Notes: a model not told the origin generated them from the sequence alone. 64,000 bases of DNA from Hyphomicrobiales bacterium (GCA_027483945.1 JAIXTM010000012.1:62001-126000), one strand, 5' to 3'. Numbered from the stretch's first letter, positions 7,602 through 17,784 are shown. A program made the numbers and translations.

Positions 7602-10600
7602 ATGGCGCAGGACCAGGTTCCGGCAGGCGGGGCGACACCCGTAGCGTCCGCAGGTGAGGGCGCATCTTCGCTTCGTCCCGTCACGCTGCATGACAAGTAC
7701 GACCTGTCGACGCAGCGCATCTTCATCTCGGGCACCCAGGCCATCGTGCGCCTGATGCTCATGCAGAAGGAGCGCGACCGGCGCGCCGGCCTCAACACGG
7801 GCGGCTTCGTCTCCGGTTATCGCGGCTCGCCGATCGGCGGCCTCGACCAGCAGTTTTTCCGGATGCGCAAGGAGCTGTCGGAGAACGATATCGTTTTCCA
7901 GCCAGGCCTCAACGAGGAACTGGCGGCGACCGCGTGCTGGGGCACGCAGCAGGCCGAGATGCGCGGCGATGGCCGCTATGACGGGGTGTTCTCCATCTGG
8001 TACGGCAAGGGCCCGGGCGTCGACCGCTCCGGCGATGTCTTCCGCCATGCCAATCTGGCCGGCACGTCGAAGCACGGCGGCGTTCTGGCCCTGATGGGCG
8101 ACGACCACACCGCGGAATCCTCGACGACCGCCCACCAGTCCGAGTTCCACTTCCTGGACGTCATGATCCCGATCATGAACCCGGCGGGCGTGCAGGAAAT
8201 CCTGGATTACGGCCAGTACGGCTTCGCCATGAGCCGCTTCTGCGGCACTTGGGTCGCGCTGAAATGCGTGAAGGACAACATCGAGTCGACCGCGTCGATC
8301 GATTCCTCGCTCGACCGCGTCTCGATCGTCATTCCTGACGACTACGTGATGCCCGATGGCGGGCTGAACATCCGCCCGGGGGATTCGATCCTTGGCCAGG
8401 AAGCCCGGCTGCAGGACTACAAACGCGACGCCATGATCGCCTTCATCAAGGCGAACAAGCTCAACCGCATGATCACGTCGGGCGGCCGCAAGCCGCGGAT
8501 CGGCATCATCACCACCGGCAAGTCGTATCTGGACGTGCGGCAGGCCTTCGACGATCTCGGCATCGACGAGGTGCGCGCCAATGATCTCGGCCTGCGGCTC
8601 TACAAGGTGGCCTGCCCATGGCCGCTGTCGCGCGAGGAACTCGTCGCCTTCGCAGACGGACTCGACCTCATCATCGTGGTCGAGGAGAAACGGTCCCTCA
8701 TCGAGGTGCAGGTCCGCGAGGAGCTGTACGGCACGTCCAATCAGCCCGTCTGCATCGGCAAGAAGGACGAGCGGGGCAATTGGCTGTTCCCGGTCAAGGG
8801 CGCACTTGACCCCAATGACATCGCGATCTGCATCGGCGAGCGGTTGCTGTCCTACGGCCATGTGGACGACATCGCCCGCCGCGTCACGCGCCTGAAGCAG
8901 GCTCAGGGCGTGCTGGCCTCGGTCTCCGATATCGCGACGCGGACGCCGACCTTCTGCTCCGGCTGCCCGCACAACACCTCGACCAAAGTGCCCGACGGAA
9001 TGCGGGCCTATGCCGGCATCGGCTGCCACTTCATGGTCCAATGGATGGACCGCAACACCGACGGCGTGACCCAGATGGGCGGCGAAGGTGCCAACTGGGT
9101 CGGAGAGGCGCCGTTCTCCAACCGCCGCCACATCTTCCAGAACCTCGGCGACGGCACCTACAACCATTCGGGCATCCTGGCGCTGCGCTGGTCTATAGCG
9201 ACCAAGACCAACGTCACCTACAAGATCCTCTTCAACGATGCGGTGGCCATGACCGGCGGGCAGGCGCATGAGGGCGGCCTGACCGTGGACGCCATCGCCC
9301 GGCAGGTGCGCGCCGAAGGTGTCGAGCGGATCGCCATGGTGTCGGACGAGCCCGAAAAATTCGCCTCCGGACGCTACAACCTGCCGCCCGGCCTGACCTT
9401 CCATCATCGGGACGACCTGGACGCCGTGCAGCGGGAGCTGTCGGAGGTGCCGGGCGTCTCGGTCCTGATCTACGACCAGACCTGCGCGGCCGAGAAGCGC
9501 CGCCGGCGCAAGCGCGGCCAGTTCCCGGATCCGGACAAGCGCGTGATCATCAACGAGCTCGTCTGCGAAGGCTGCGGCGATTGCGGCGTCAAGTCGAACT
9601 GCGTCTCGGTGCAGCCGCTGGAAACCGAGTTCGGGCGCAAGCGCCAGATCGACCAGTCGAGCTGCAACAAGGACTATTCGTGCGTGAACGGGTTCTGCCC
9701 GTCCTTCGTCACCGTCTCGGGCGCCAAGCCCAAACGCGTGAAGCCGGCAGCGGCGCGGGACGCCGATCCGGCGCAGGGACTGCCGACCCCGGCCTTGCCG
9801 ACGATCACGAGCCCCTATTCGGTGATCGTCACCGGCATCGGCGGCACGGGCGTCGTCACGATCGGGGCCATCATCGGCATGGCCGCGCATCTGGAGGGCA
9901 AGGGCTGCGGCATGATCGACATGGCCGGCCTCGCTCAGAAGGGCGGCGCGGTCTTCAGCCATATCCGCCTCGCCAATACGCCTGACGACATTCATGCCAT
10001 CCGCGTGTCGGCCGGCGATGCTGACCTCGTGCTCGGCTGCGATCTCGTCGTGACGGGGTCCAAGAAGGTGCTGGCCGCCGTGCAGCCCGGCGTGACCGGG
10101 CTCGTGGTCAACACCGCCGAGGTTATGCCGGGCGATTTCGCCCGCAAGCCGGACTTCTCGCTGCCGGCCGAGCGCATCAAGCGCGCGGTGCTGGAGGCCG
10201 CCGGGCAGGAGAGGGTGGCATTCGTGGATGCCACCACCATCGCGACGAAGCTCCTCGGCAATGCCATCGCGGCCAACATGTTCATGCTCGGCCATGCCTG
10301 GCAGCAGGGCTTCATCCCGCTTTCGGCGGCTGCGCTGGAGGAGGCGATCCGCCTGAACGGCGAAGCGGTGGACATGAACATCGCCGCCTTCCGCTGGGGG
10401 CGCCGGGCCGCGCATGACCCGTCCGCGATTGCCGACGTGTCGACGGCTGCCAGGGAGGCGACGCAGGCCCGCCAGCTATCTCAGACCCTCGACGAGGTGA
10501 TCGAGCGGCGGCTGGCCTTCCTGCGCGAATATCAGGACGCGGCGTATGCCGACCGCTTCTGGCGAAGCGTAGAGCGCGTCCGGCAGGCGGAGGCGAAGGC

Positions 10601-11147
10601 CGTGCCCGGCTCCACCGCCCTGACCGAGGCGGCCGCGCGTTACCTCTTCAAGCTGATGGCCTACAAGGACGAGTACGAGGTGGCACGGCTCTACAGCGAC
10701 GGGGCCTTCCTGGAGCAGCTGAAGTCGACGTTCGACGGCGACGACATCCGCATGACCTTTCATCTGGCGCCGCCGATCCTGGGCCGGAAGGATGCGAACG
10801 GCATGCCGAAGAAGACCACGTTCGGCCCCTGGATGCTGAAGGCATTCCGCGTCCTGGCGAAGTTCAAGGGCCTGCGCGGTACGGCCTTCGATCCGTTCGG
10901 CTACACGGCCGAACGACGGACCGAGCGGCAACTCGTCGCCGATTATGAGGCGCTGCTCGTCGAACTGATTGCGGGGCTCAAGGCCGGCAACCACGCGCTC
11001 GCCATCGCGCTTGCCTCCATCCCGGACAAGATCCGGGGCTTCGGTCATGTGAAGGAGCGGCATCTGAAGGCCGCCAAGGCGGAAGAGGCGCAACTCCTTG
11101 CGCGTTTCCGCAGCGGCGAGCCGCCTCTGGCCCAGGCGGCGGAATAG
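7602..11147 (+). CDS. Indolepyruvate ferredoxin oxidoreductase family protein (fused alpha/beta)
   Basis: 1181 residues, the usual size of the fused proteobacterial enzyme. It converts aryl-pyruvates (indolepyruvate, phenylpyruvate) with CoA to aryl-acetyl-CoA and CO2, reducing ferredoxin. A TPP-binding GDG is at 516-518 (LGDGTYNHSG), and a CSGCPHNTSTKVP block lies before it. A [4Fe-4S] cysteine cluster runs from Cys655 (CEGCGDCGVKSNC), with further cysteines at CNKDYSCVNGFCP. The C-terminal part starting near SVIVTGIGGTGVVTIG is the gamma/beta-like domain. Neighbours are an acyl-CoA synthetase, a Liv-type transporter and a PaaK-like gene, consistent with aromatic or branched 2-oxo acid catabolism. 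Confidence 0.9.
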   Translation: MAQDQVPAGGATPVASAGEGASSLRPVTLHDKYDLSTQRIFISGTQAIVRLMLMQKERDRRAGLNTGGFVSGYRGSPIGGLDQQFFRMRKELSENDIVFQPGLNEELAATACWGTQQAEMRGDGRYDGVFSIWYGKGPGVDRSGDVFRHANLAGTSKHGGVLALMGDDHTAESSTTAHQSEFHFLDVMIPIMNPAGVQEILDYGQYGFAMSRFCGTWVALKCVKDNIESTASIDSSLDRVSIVIPDDYVMPDGGLNIRPGDSILGQEARLQDYKRDAMIAFIKANKLNRMITSGGRKPRIGIITTGKSYLDVRQAFDDLGIDEVRANDLGLRLYKVACPWPLSREELVAFADGLDLIIVVEEKRSLIEVQVREELYGTSNQPVCIGKKDERGNWLFPVKGALDPNDIAICIGERLLSYGHVDDIARRVTRLKQAQGVLASVSDIATRTPTFCSGCPHNTSTKVPDGMRAYAGIGCHFMVQWMDRNTDGVTQMGGEGANWVGEAPFSNRRHIFQNLGDGTYNHSGILALRWSIATKTNVTYKILFNDAVAMTGGQAHEGGLTVDAIARQVRAEGVERIAMVSDEPEKFASGRYNLPPGLTFHHRDDLDAVQRELSEVPGVSVLIYDQTCAAEKRRRRKRGQFPDPDKRVIINELVCEGCGDCGVKSNCVSVQPLETEFGRKRQIDQSSCNKDYSCVNGFCPSFVTVSGAKPKRVKPAAARDADPAQGLPTPALPTITSPYSVIVTGIGGTGVVTIGAIIGMAAHLEGKGCGMIDMAGLAQKGGAVFSHIRLANTPDDIHAIRVSAGDADLVLGCDLVVTGSKKVLAAVQPGVTGLVVNTAEVMPGDFARKPDFSLPAERIKRAVLEAAGQERVAFVDATTIATKLLGNAIAANMFMLGHAWQQGFIPLSAAALEEAIRLNGEAVDMNIAAFRWGRRAAHDPSAIADVSTAAREATQARQLSQTLDEVIERRLAFLREYQDAAYADRFWRSVERVRQAEAKAVPGSTALTEAAARYLFKLMAYKDEYEVARLYSDGAFLEQLKSTFDGDDIRMTFHLAPPILGRKDANGMPKKTTFGPWMLKAFRVLAKFKGLRGTAFDPFGYTAERRTERQLVADYEALLVELIAGLKAGNHALAIALASIPDKIRGFGHVKERHLKAAKAEEAQLLARFRSGEPPLAQAAE

Positions 11148-11397
11148 AGGATCGGCGCGTCGGCCGCAGGCCTCGCCGACAGCCGGCGACGCTCTCAAGC
11201 GGTGTGTGTAAACGCGCACGGATGCGTGGCGCTTTTGGCAATCCCATTCGCATCTTCGCAAAAAGTCGAGGATGGTTGCCGCGCGATTTGGGTCTACAAC
11301 CTTCCCTCATAGAGGTGCCGGCAAGGCGCCCGCTTTGAGAGGAACGCCGGCCGTCCGCCATCCGCGCGGCTGGCCATGAGGGAGGTTGAAGCGTCGC

Positions 11398-13398
11398 ATG
11401 GCGAATGCTTCGTCGCGCGCGGATGCACCGATGTCTCCCGTCAGAGGCGCGGTCGCCGACACATTCCCCAAACTGCTGATGCACCATGCGCGCGCACGGG
11501 GCGACCGCCCCGCCATGCGCCACAAGGACCTGGGCATCTGGCAGAGCTGGACCTGGGCGGAGGTCGCCGACGCGGTCCGCGCCTATGCGGTGGGCCTGTC
11601 GCGGCTCGGGCTGAAGCGGGGCGAATCCATCGCCATCGTCGGCGCCAACCGCCCGCGGCTCTACTGGACCGTGATGGCTGCCCAGATGCTGGGGGCGGTG
11701 CCGGTGCCGGTCTATGCCGACGCGGTGGCGGACGAGCTCGCCTATGTCCTGGCTCATGCGGAAGTCCGCTTCGCATCTGTGCAGGATCAGGAGCAGGTGG
11801 ACAAGCTGCTCTCCATCGCCGAGCGCCTGCCGAAGCTGGAGCATATGGTCTATGACGAACCGCGCGGCCTGCGGGACTACGACCATACGCGCCTGCATTC
11901 CATCGACGATGTCGTGGCCGAGGGACGCGACGCGCTGAGGACCGCCAGCGTCGACAGCTGGCTCGACGGCGAGATCGCCGCGGGTTCCGGCGAGGATATC
12001 TCCATCATCCTCTACACGTCCGGAACGACCGGCCGGTCGAAAGGCGTGATGCTGACCGCGCGGGGGTGCATCGAGGCGGCCGCGGATACGGTGGCCTTCG
12101 ACAGGCTGACCGACCGCGACGAGGTGCTGGCCTATCTGCCGCTCGCCTGGGTCGGCGACCATTACCTGAACTACGCGCAGGGGCTTGTCGCGGGCTTCTG
12201 CATGGCGTGTCCGGAATCCACCGACACGGCGCAGGCGGACCTGCGCGAGATCGGCCCGACCTTCTATTTCGCCCCGCCGCGCGTCTTCGAGAGTCTCCTG
12301 ACGCGGGTGATGATCCGCATGGAGGACGCGAGCGCGCCGAAGCGGCGGATGTTCCACTATTTCGTGGACGTCGCCAGGCGCTATGGCGAGAAGATCCTGA
12401 ACCGGGAAAGCGTGCCCCTGTCGGGACGGCTGCTCTACGGGCTCGGCGAGCTGCTTGTCTACGGGCCGCTCAAGAACGTGCTCGGCTTCTCCAAGATCCG
12501 CGTCGCCTACACCGCCGGCGAGGCGATCGGGCCGGAGCTCTTCTCGTTCTATCGCTCGCTCGGCCTCAACCTGAAGCAGCTCTACGGGCAGACCGAGGCC
12601 TTCCTCTACGTGACGGCCCAGCCCGATGGGCAGATCCGCGCCGACACGGTGGGGCCCGCGACGCCGAACGTCGAGATCCGCATCGCGGAGAGCGGCGAGG
12701 TGCTGTTCCGCTCGCCGGGCCAGTTCAAGGGCTATTTCAAGGAGCCCGAGAAAACCGCCGAGACAATGACCGAGGACGGTTTCGTCAAGACCGGCGATGC
12801 CGGTTTCTTCGAGCCGAAATCGGGGCATCTGAAGATCATCGACCGCGCCAAGGATGTGGGGCGCCTGCGCAGCGGCGCGCTGTTCCCGCCCAAATACGTG
12901 GAGAACAAGCTGAAGTTCTACCCCAACATCAAGGAGGTGGTGGCTTTCGGCGACGGGCGTGATTTCGTCACCTGCTTCATCAACATCGACATGACCGCCG
13001 TCGGTAACTGGGCCGAGCGCAACAATGTCGTTTATGCCTCCTACCAGGAACTGGCGGCGATCCCGGCGGTCTATGACATGATCGCCGCCCACGTGGACGA
13101 GGTGAACCGCTCGCTCGCCGCCGAGCCCGGCATGGCGGGCGCGCAGGTCAAGCGCTTCCTCATCCTGCCCAAGGAACTCGACGCCGATGACGGCGAGTTG
13201 ACGCGCACCCAGAAGGTGCGCCGCGGCTTCATCTCCGAGCGTTACCAGCCCCTGATCGACGGCCTCTATGACGGTTCGCCGGAGGCGACGATCGCGGTGG
13301 AAGTGACGTTCGAGGACGGTCGCAAGGGCAATATCAGCGGGACGGTCGCCATCCGCGACGCCGCGATCCACCCGGACGTCGCGGAGGCCGCGGCATGA
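11398..13398 (+). CDS. AMP-dependent acyl-CoA synthetase (long-chain acyl-CoA synthetase family)
   Basis: About 666 residues. I prefer ATG 11398, 12 bases after GGGAGG, over TTG 11386, which touches that site. The P-loop YTSGTTGRSKG is at 206-216, the LYGQTE adenylation motif lies near 395, and GD(A)GFF plus IDRAKD follow. It activates a carboxylic acid as acyl-AMP and then acyl-CoA. Its length and layout resemble the large synthetase that sits in front of Liv transporter genes in many Proteobacteria; the natural acid may be aryl or branched rather than long-chain. The stop overlaps the ATPase start (ATGA). Confidence 0.88.
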   Translation: MANASSRADAPMSPVRGAVADTFPKLLMHHARARGDRPAMRHKDLGIWQSWTWAEVADAVRAYAVGLSRLGLKRGESIAIVGANRPRLYWTVMAAQMLGAVPVPVYADAVADELAYVLAHAEVRFASVQDQEQVDKLLSIAERLPKLEHMVYDEPRGLRDYDHTRLHSIDDVVAEGRDALRTASVDSWLDGEIAAGSGEDISIILYTSGTTGRSKGVMLTARGCIEAAADTVAFDRLTDRDEVLAYLPLAWVGDHYLNYAQGLVAGFCMACPESTDTAQADLREIGPTFYFAPPRVFESLLTRVMIRMEDASAPKRRMFHYFVDVARRYGEKILNRESVPLSGRLLYGLGELLVYGPLKNVLGFSKIRVAYTAGEAIGPELFSFYRSLGLNLKQLYGQTEAFLYVTAQPDGQIRADTVGPATPNVEIRIAESGEVLFRSPGQFKGYFKEPEKTAETMTEDGFVKTGDAGFFEPKSGHLKIIDRAKDVGRLRSGALFPPKYVENKLKFYPNIKEVVAFGDGRDFVTCFINIDMTAVGNWAERNNVVYASYQELAAIPAVYDMIAAHVDEVNRSLAAEPGMAGAQVKRFLILPKELDADDGELTRTQKVRRGFISERYQPLIDGLYDGSPEATIAVEVTFEDGRKGNISGTVAIRDAAIHPDVAEAAA

Positions 13399-14189
13399 GG
13401 GCGCCAGATGCCGTCGCTGCCGGCGACACCCTACTGGCGGTGGACAACGTCTCCCTGCGCTTTGGCGGGGTGAAGGCGATCTCGGATGTCTCGTTCGATA
13501 TCCGGAAAGGCGAGATCCGCGCGATCATCGGGCCGAACGGTGCGGGCAAGACCTCGATGCTCAACTGCATCAACGGGTTCTATCATCCGCAGGAGGGCCG
13601 CATCACCTTCAAGGGCGAAACGCGCCGGCGCATGCGCCCCTATGTGGCGGCGAGCCAGGGCATTGCCCGCACCTTCCAGAACGTCGCGCTCTTCAAGGGC
13701 ATGTCGACGCTGGACAACATCATGGCCGGCCGCACCCTGAAGATGAACCGCGGCTTCTTCTGGCAGCTGCTGCGCTACGGCCCGGCAATGGCGGAGGAGA
13801 TCGCGCACCGCAAGGTCGTCGAGGAGATCATCGACTTCCTGCAGATCGAGCACATTCGGAAGGTCCCGGTCGGCAAGCTGCCCTACGGCTTGCAGAAGAG
13901 GGTCGAACTCGCCCGCGCGCTCGCCATGGAGCCCGAATTGCTGCTGCTCGACGAGCCGATGGCGGGCATGAACCTGGAGGAGAAAGAGGACATGTGCCGC
14001 TTCATCCTCGACGTGAACCAGCAATACGGCACCACGATCGCGCTCATCGAGCACGACATGGGCGTCGTCATGGACCTCTCCGACCGGGTGGTCGTGCTGG
14101 AATATGGCCGCAAGATCGCGGACGGCACGCCCGACGAGGTGAAGCGGGATCCGCGCGTCATCGACGCCTATCTGGGAGTGGCGCACTGA
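13395..14189 (+). CDS. Branched-chain amino acid-type ABC transporter ATPase (LivG-like)
   Basis: 264 residues. Walker A GPNGAGKTS is at 46-54, Walker B is LLLLDEP, and the signature region reads PYGLQKRVELARAL, the LivG variant of LSGGQ. A long insert after Walker A with TFQNVALF is typical of LivG. It pairs with the LivF-like ATPase at 17.8 kb to power the LivH/LivM-type pore. The start overlaps the synthetase stop and the stop overlaps the LivH start by one base (TGATG). Confidence 0.93.
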   Translation: MRAPDAVAAGDTLLAVDNVSLRFGGVKAISDVSFDIRKGEIRAIIGPNGAGKTSMLNCINGFYHPQEGRITFKGETRRRMRPYVAASQGIARTFQNVALFKGMSTLDNIMAGRTLKMNRGFFWQLLRYGPAMAEEIAHRKVVEEIIDFLQIEHIRKVPVGKLPYGLQKRVELARALAMEPELLLLDEPMAGMNLEEKEDMCRFILDVNQQYGTTIALIEHDMGVVMDLSDRVVVLEYGRKIADGTPDEVKRDPRVIDAYLGVAH

Positions 14190-15145
14190 TGGGCACCCTC
14201 TACGCCATCTTCGTCGACCCGTTCATGCAGATGGGCAGCGCGCCGGACCTCCTGGTTCAGACGCTATGGGAGGGCCTCGTCGCAGGCGTGCTCTACGCGC
14301 TGATCGCGCTGGGATTTGTCCTGATCTTCAAGGCGTCCGGCGTCTTCAATTTCGCCCAGGGCATCATGGTCGTCTTCGCGGCCCTGACCCTGGTCGGCCT
14401 CTACGAGAAAGGCGTGCCCGCCTGGATCGCGGTGTTCCTGACACTCGGCGTCATGTTCCTGCTCGCGGTGACGATCGAGCGGGTGGTGCTGAGACCGCTG
14501 GTCAACCAGCCGGACATCATCCTGTTCATGGCGACGTTCGGCATCACCTACTTCCTCATCGGGTTCGGCGAGTCGCTCTTTGGCGGCAATCCGAAGCAGA
14601 TGATCGCGGGCGAACTCGGCCTGCCGCGCGGCGCGGTCGAGGTGAAGATGCTGGGCGGCTTCGTCGCCTTCCAGAAGATTGACATCGCAGCCGCGGTGAT
14701 CGCGTCCGCCATGATCGCGGGTCTCGCCGTCTTCTTCCAGTACACGCGGATCGGACGGGCGCTCCGGGCCGTCGCCGACAGCCACAAGGCCGCGCTCTCT
14801 GTCGGGATCTCGCTGAACCAGATCTGGGTGATCGTGTGGTTCGCGGCCGGCATCGTGGCGCTCGTCACCGGCATCATGTGGGGTGCGCGCTCGGACGTGT
14901 CCTTCGCGCTGGAGATCGTCGCGCTCAAGGCTCTGCCGGTGCTGATCCTCGGGGGCTTCACCTCCGTGCCCGGCGCCATCGTCGGCGGATTGCTGATCGG
15001 CGTCGGCGAGAAGCTCGGCGAGTTCTACTGGGGCCCGCTGATCGGCGGCGGCATCGAGAGCTGGCTGGCCTATTTCATCGCGCTCGCTTTCCTGCTGTTC
15101 AGGCCGCAGGGCCTGTTCGGCGACAAGATCATCGAACGGATTTGA
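14189..15145 (+). CDS. Branched-chain amino acid-type ABC permease (LivH-like)
   Basis: 318-residue integral membrane protein with about eight hydrophobic segments. LYALIALGFVLIFKASGVFNFAQG is the family N-terminal pattern, and GRALRAVADS with VGISLNQI is the coupling-helix region for the ATPases. The start is ATG 14189, overlapping the previous stop; the longer upstream frame is inside the ATPase gene. It forms the translocation pore with the next gene product. Confidence 0.93.
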   Translation: MGTLYAIFVDPFMQMGSAPDLLVQTLWEGLVAGVLYALIALGFVLIFKASGVFNFAQGIMVVFAALTLVGLYEKGVPAWIAVFLTLGVMFLLAVTIERVVLRPLVNQPDIILFMATFGITYFLIGFGESLFGGNPKQMIAGELGLPRGAVEVKMLGGFVAFQKIDIAAAVIASAMIAGLAVFFQYTRIGRALRAVADSHKAALSVGISLNQIWVIVWFAAGIVALVTGIMWGARSDVSFALEIVALKALPVLILGGFTSVPGAIVGGLLIGVGEKLGEFYWGPLIGGGIESWLAYFIALAFLLFRPQGLFGDKIIERI

Positions 15146-15155
15146 GGGCCAAGAC

Positions 15156-16235
15156 GTGTTCTATCGCGAGACCGGCCAGTTCAAGACGACCTACCAGGCC
15201 GACATGGCTGTGTTTCCCATCCGGCAGGACCGGATCGGCCTTGCCTTCATCCTGCTGGTTGCGTTCGCGGTGATCCCGTTCGTCGGGTCGGACTTCTTCA
15301 TCAGCTCGGTGATGATCCCGTTTCTCGTCTTCTCGCTGGCGGCGATCGGGCTCAACATTCTCACGGGCTATACCGGCCTCATCTCGCTCGGCACGGCGGC
15401 CTTCATGGGGGTCGGGGCCTATTCCTGCTACAAGCTCACGACCTTCTTCCCCGGCATCAACATCATCGTGCTGATCCTGGCCTCCGGGCTGGTCTCGGCG
15501 GCGATCGGCGTGCTGTTCGGGCTGCCCTCGCTGCGGATCAAGGGCTTCTATCTTGCCGTCGCGACGCTGGCGGCGCAGTTCTTCCTGCAATGGTGCTTCG
15601 TGCGCGTGCCGTGGCTGTTCAACTACAACGCCTCGGGCGCAATCGAGGTACCCCAGCGCCTCGTCTTCGGCGTGCCCGTCACGGGCGCGCTGGCAACCCC
15701 TGAGACGCGCTACTTCGTGTGCCTTGCCCTTGTCGTCGTCCTGACCTGGTTCGCGTCCAACCTCGTCCATGGGCGGATCGGCCGTTCCTGGATGGCGGTG
15801 CGCGACATGGACATCGCGGCGGAGCTGATGGGCATCAGGCTGCTCAACACCAAGCTGCTCGCCTTCGCGGTGTCGTCCTTCTATTGCGGCGTCGCCGGCG
15901 CGATGATGATCTTCCTCTGGTACGGCGGCGGCGAGGCAGCGGATGTGTTCTCGATCCGCCTGTCGTTCAACATCCTCTTCATGGTGATCATCGGCGGGCT
16001 CGGGTCGCTTCTGGGCTCGTTCTTCGGCGCGGCGTTCCTCGCCAGCCTGCCGACGATCATGAAGTTCGGCCTGCCGGCCATCGGCGTGCCGCTCTCGGGC
16101 GCCACCGCCGAGCACGTGACCTTCATGCTGGTCGGCGCCCTCATCATCCTGTTCCTGATCGTGGAGCCGCACGGGCTCGCGCGGCTCTGGCAGATCGGGA
16201 AGCAGAAACTGCGGACGTGGCCGTTCCCTTACTGA
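15156..16235 (+). CDS. Branched-chain amino acid-type ABC permease (LivM-like)
   Basis: 359 residues, GTG start at 15156, ten bases after the LivH stop. LNILTGYTGLISLGTAAFMGVGAY is the LivM hallmark, and GRSWMAVRDMDIAAELMGI is the ATPase-contact loop. Hydrophobic segments cover residues from about 30 to 345. It is the partner of the LivH-like permease. The gene is followed by two hairpins before the binding-protein gene. Confidence 0.93.
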   Translation: MFYRETGQFKTTYQADMAVFPIRQDRIGLAFILLVAFAVIPFVGSDFFISSVMIPFLVFSLAAIGLNILTGYTGLISLGTAAFMGVGAYSCYKLTTFFPGINIIVLILASGLVSAAIGVLFGLPSLRIKGFYLAVATLAAQFFLQWCFVRVPWLFNYNASGAIEVPQRLVFGVPVTGALATPETRYFVCLALVVVLTWFASNLVHGRIGRSWMAVRDMDIAAELMGIRLLNTKLLAFAVSSFYCGVAGAMMIFLWYGGGEAADVFSIRLSFNILFMVIIGGLGSLLGSFFGAAFLASLPTIMKFGLPAIGVPLSGATAEHVTFMLVGALIILFLIVEPHGLARLWQIGKQKLRTWPFPY

Positions 16236-16262
16236 GGACGGCGGCGATCCCAACAACAACGA

Positions 16263-16319
16263 TCCGCGGCCAAGGCTTCAAGCCGCGGACAATCCAAAGA
16301 AAGGCCGCATGCGACGGCC
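16263..16319 (+). other. Two hairpins between the LivM-like and LivK-like genes
   Basis: The first has 8-bp arms TCCGCGGC (16263-16270) and GCCGCGGA (16282-16289). The second has arms GGCCG (16303-16307) and CGGCC (16315-16319), just before the GGAGG ribosome site of the binding-protein gene. Together with the pair at 17730-17784 they bracket the binding-protein cistron, which suggests RNA processing or protection. Confidence 0.5.
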
Positions 16320-16335
16320 GCACAGGAGGACGACC

Positions 16336-17679
16336 ATGAGACGGACTTCACTGACCCGGCGCGCCGCACGCGGCGCGGCCATCGGCGCCCTGATCGCCGC
16401 CGGCGCCTTCTCGGTGCCGGCCCTGGCGCAGGACAGCGTCTACTTCGCCAACAACGCCTATCGCACCGGCCCGTTCTCGGGCTCCGGCATCCCGATCGGC
16501 GACGGGATGCGCGACTACATCACGATGATCAACGAGCGCGACGGCGGCGTGAACGGCGTCAAGATCGTCTACGAGGAATGCGAGACCGGCTACGACACCA
16601 AGAAGTCGATCGAGTGCTACGAGCAGGCCAAGGCCAAGGGCACGATCATCTACAGCCCCTGGTCCACCGGCGCGACGCTCGCGGCCATCCCGCGCGCTCA
16701 CGTGGACAAGATCCCGATCCTGTCCATGGCCTATGGCCTGTCGGCCTCGGCCGACGGCAACACGTTCCCCTGGGTCTTCATCCCGCCGCTGACGTATTGG
16801 GACGGCGCCTCGGTGATGGTGCGCCACATGGCGAACGAGCTCGGCGGCATGGACAAGCTCAAGGGCAAGAAGCTTGGCCTGATCCACCTCGACGCGCCGT
16901 TCGGAAAGGAGCCGATCCCGATCCTGGAAAACCTCGCCAAGAAGTACGGCTTCGAGGTGAAGCTCTATCCGGTGGCTGCCGCCGACATGCAGAACCAGGG
17001 CTCGCTCTGGCTCTCGATCCGCCGCGACCGGCCGGACTACCTCTACAACCAGGGCTGGGGCGCAATGAACCCGACCGCGGTCAAGGAGGCTGTGAAGAAC
17101 GGCTTCCCGATCAACAAGCTGGTCGGCGTCTGGTGGGCCGGCGGTGACGATGACGCCCGCGCGGGCGGGGCGGAGGCCAAGGGCTACAAGTCCCTGAACT
17201 TCAACGCCGCCGGCACCAACTTCCCGGTCATCCAGGACATCATCAAGCATGTCGTGGACAAGGGTAAGTCGCTGGCGCCGAAGGATAAGGTCGGCGAGAA
17301 CCTCTACAACCGCGGTGTCTACAACTCGATGCTCGTGGTCGAGGCCATCCGCAACGCCCAGAAGATCACCGGCAAGAAGGTGGTCACCGGCGAGGACATG
17401 CGGCGGGGCCTGGAGGCGCTCAACATCACCGAAGCGCGCCTGAAGGAGATCGGCATGGAGGGCTTCGCCTCTCCGGTGAAGATCACCTGCTCCGACCATT
17501 CCGGCCACCTGAAGGCCTATGTGGCCGAATGGGATGGCACGAAGTGGACGAAGGGTTCGGACTGGATGGACCCCCTGAAGGAAGAGGTCCGCCCGGTCAT
17601 CGAGGCGAACGCCAAGGACTATGCCGAGAAGAATGCCGGCTGGCCGAAGCGGACGGAAGCCTGCGACACCCCGTCCTGA
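16336..17679 (+). CDS. ABC transporter substrate-binding protein (LivK-like, periplasmic)
   Basis: 447 residues. ATG 16336 is chosen because AGGAGG ends eight bases upstream and a signal peptide follows, ending at ALAQDSVYFANN; an upstream in-frame start at 16309 would spoil the signal. The body is the type I periplasmic-binding fold used by Liv receptors, with DGMRDYITMINERDGGVNG near the N-terminus. There is no lipobox, so it is free in the periplasm. The ligand is unknown; neighbouring aryl-pyruvate and ligase genes hint at an aromatic or branched acid. Confidence 0.92.
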   Translation: MRRTSLTRRAARGAAIGALIAAGAFSVPALAQDSVYFANNAYRTGPFSGSGIPIGDGMRDYITMINERDGGVNGVKIVYEECETGYDTKKSIECYEQAKAKGTIIYSPWSTGATLAAIPRAHVDKIPILSMAYGLSASADGNTFPWVFIPPLTYWDGASVMVRHMANELGGMDKLKGKKLGLIHLDAPFGKEPIPILENLAKKYGFEVKLYPVAAADMQNQGSLWLSIRRDRPDYLYNQGWGAMNPTAVKEAVKNGFPINKLVGVWWAGGDDDARAGGAEAKGYKSLNFNAAGTNFPVIQDIIKHVVDKGKSLAPKDKVGENLYNRGVYNSMLVVEAIRNAQKITGKKVVTGEDMRRGLEALNITEARLKEIGMEGFASPVKITCSDHSGHLKAYVAEWDGTKWTKGSDWMDPLKEEVRPVIEANAKDYAEKNAGWPKRTEACDTPS

Positions 17680-17729
17680 CCGGGACGTGATCGAGGCCCT
17701 TCCCTGCGGGTGAGGGCCAGCCGACCAAG

Positions 17730-17784
17730 AGGACGGGTGGGGCGCAATCTGTGCCCCACCCGTCCTGCCCGCCGGCGCGGGCAG
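17730..17784 (+). other. Tandem strong hairpins after the LivK-like gene
   Basis: The first hairpin has a perfect 14-bp stem, AGGACGGGTGGGGC (17730-17743) and GCCCCACCCGTCCT (17753-17766), with a 9-base loop. The second, sharing two bases with it, has an 8-bp stem CTGCCCGC (17765-17772) and GCGGGCAG (17777-17784). No T-tract follows, so read-through into the ATPase gene at 17821 is expected. They probably stabilise the abundant binding-protein message. Confidence 0.65.

Noticed and set aside
7344..10415. A 1023-codon open frame on the minus strand across the IOR gene
   Set aside because: A shadow of the IOR gene in the complementary frame, Arg/His-rich, no motifs.
11159..11180. GTCGGC/GCCGAC stem after the IOR gene as a terminator
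   Set aside because: Only 6 bp with a long loop and no T-tract; too weak to call.
10978..13371. A 797-codon minus-strand frame over the acyl-CoA synthetase gene
   Set aside because: A shadow of the synthetase gene; no start context and no recognisable domain.
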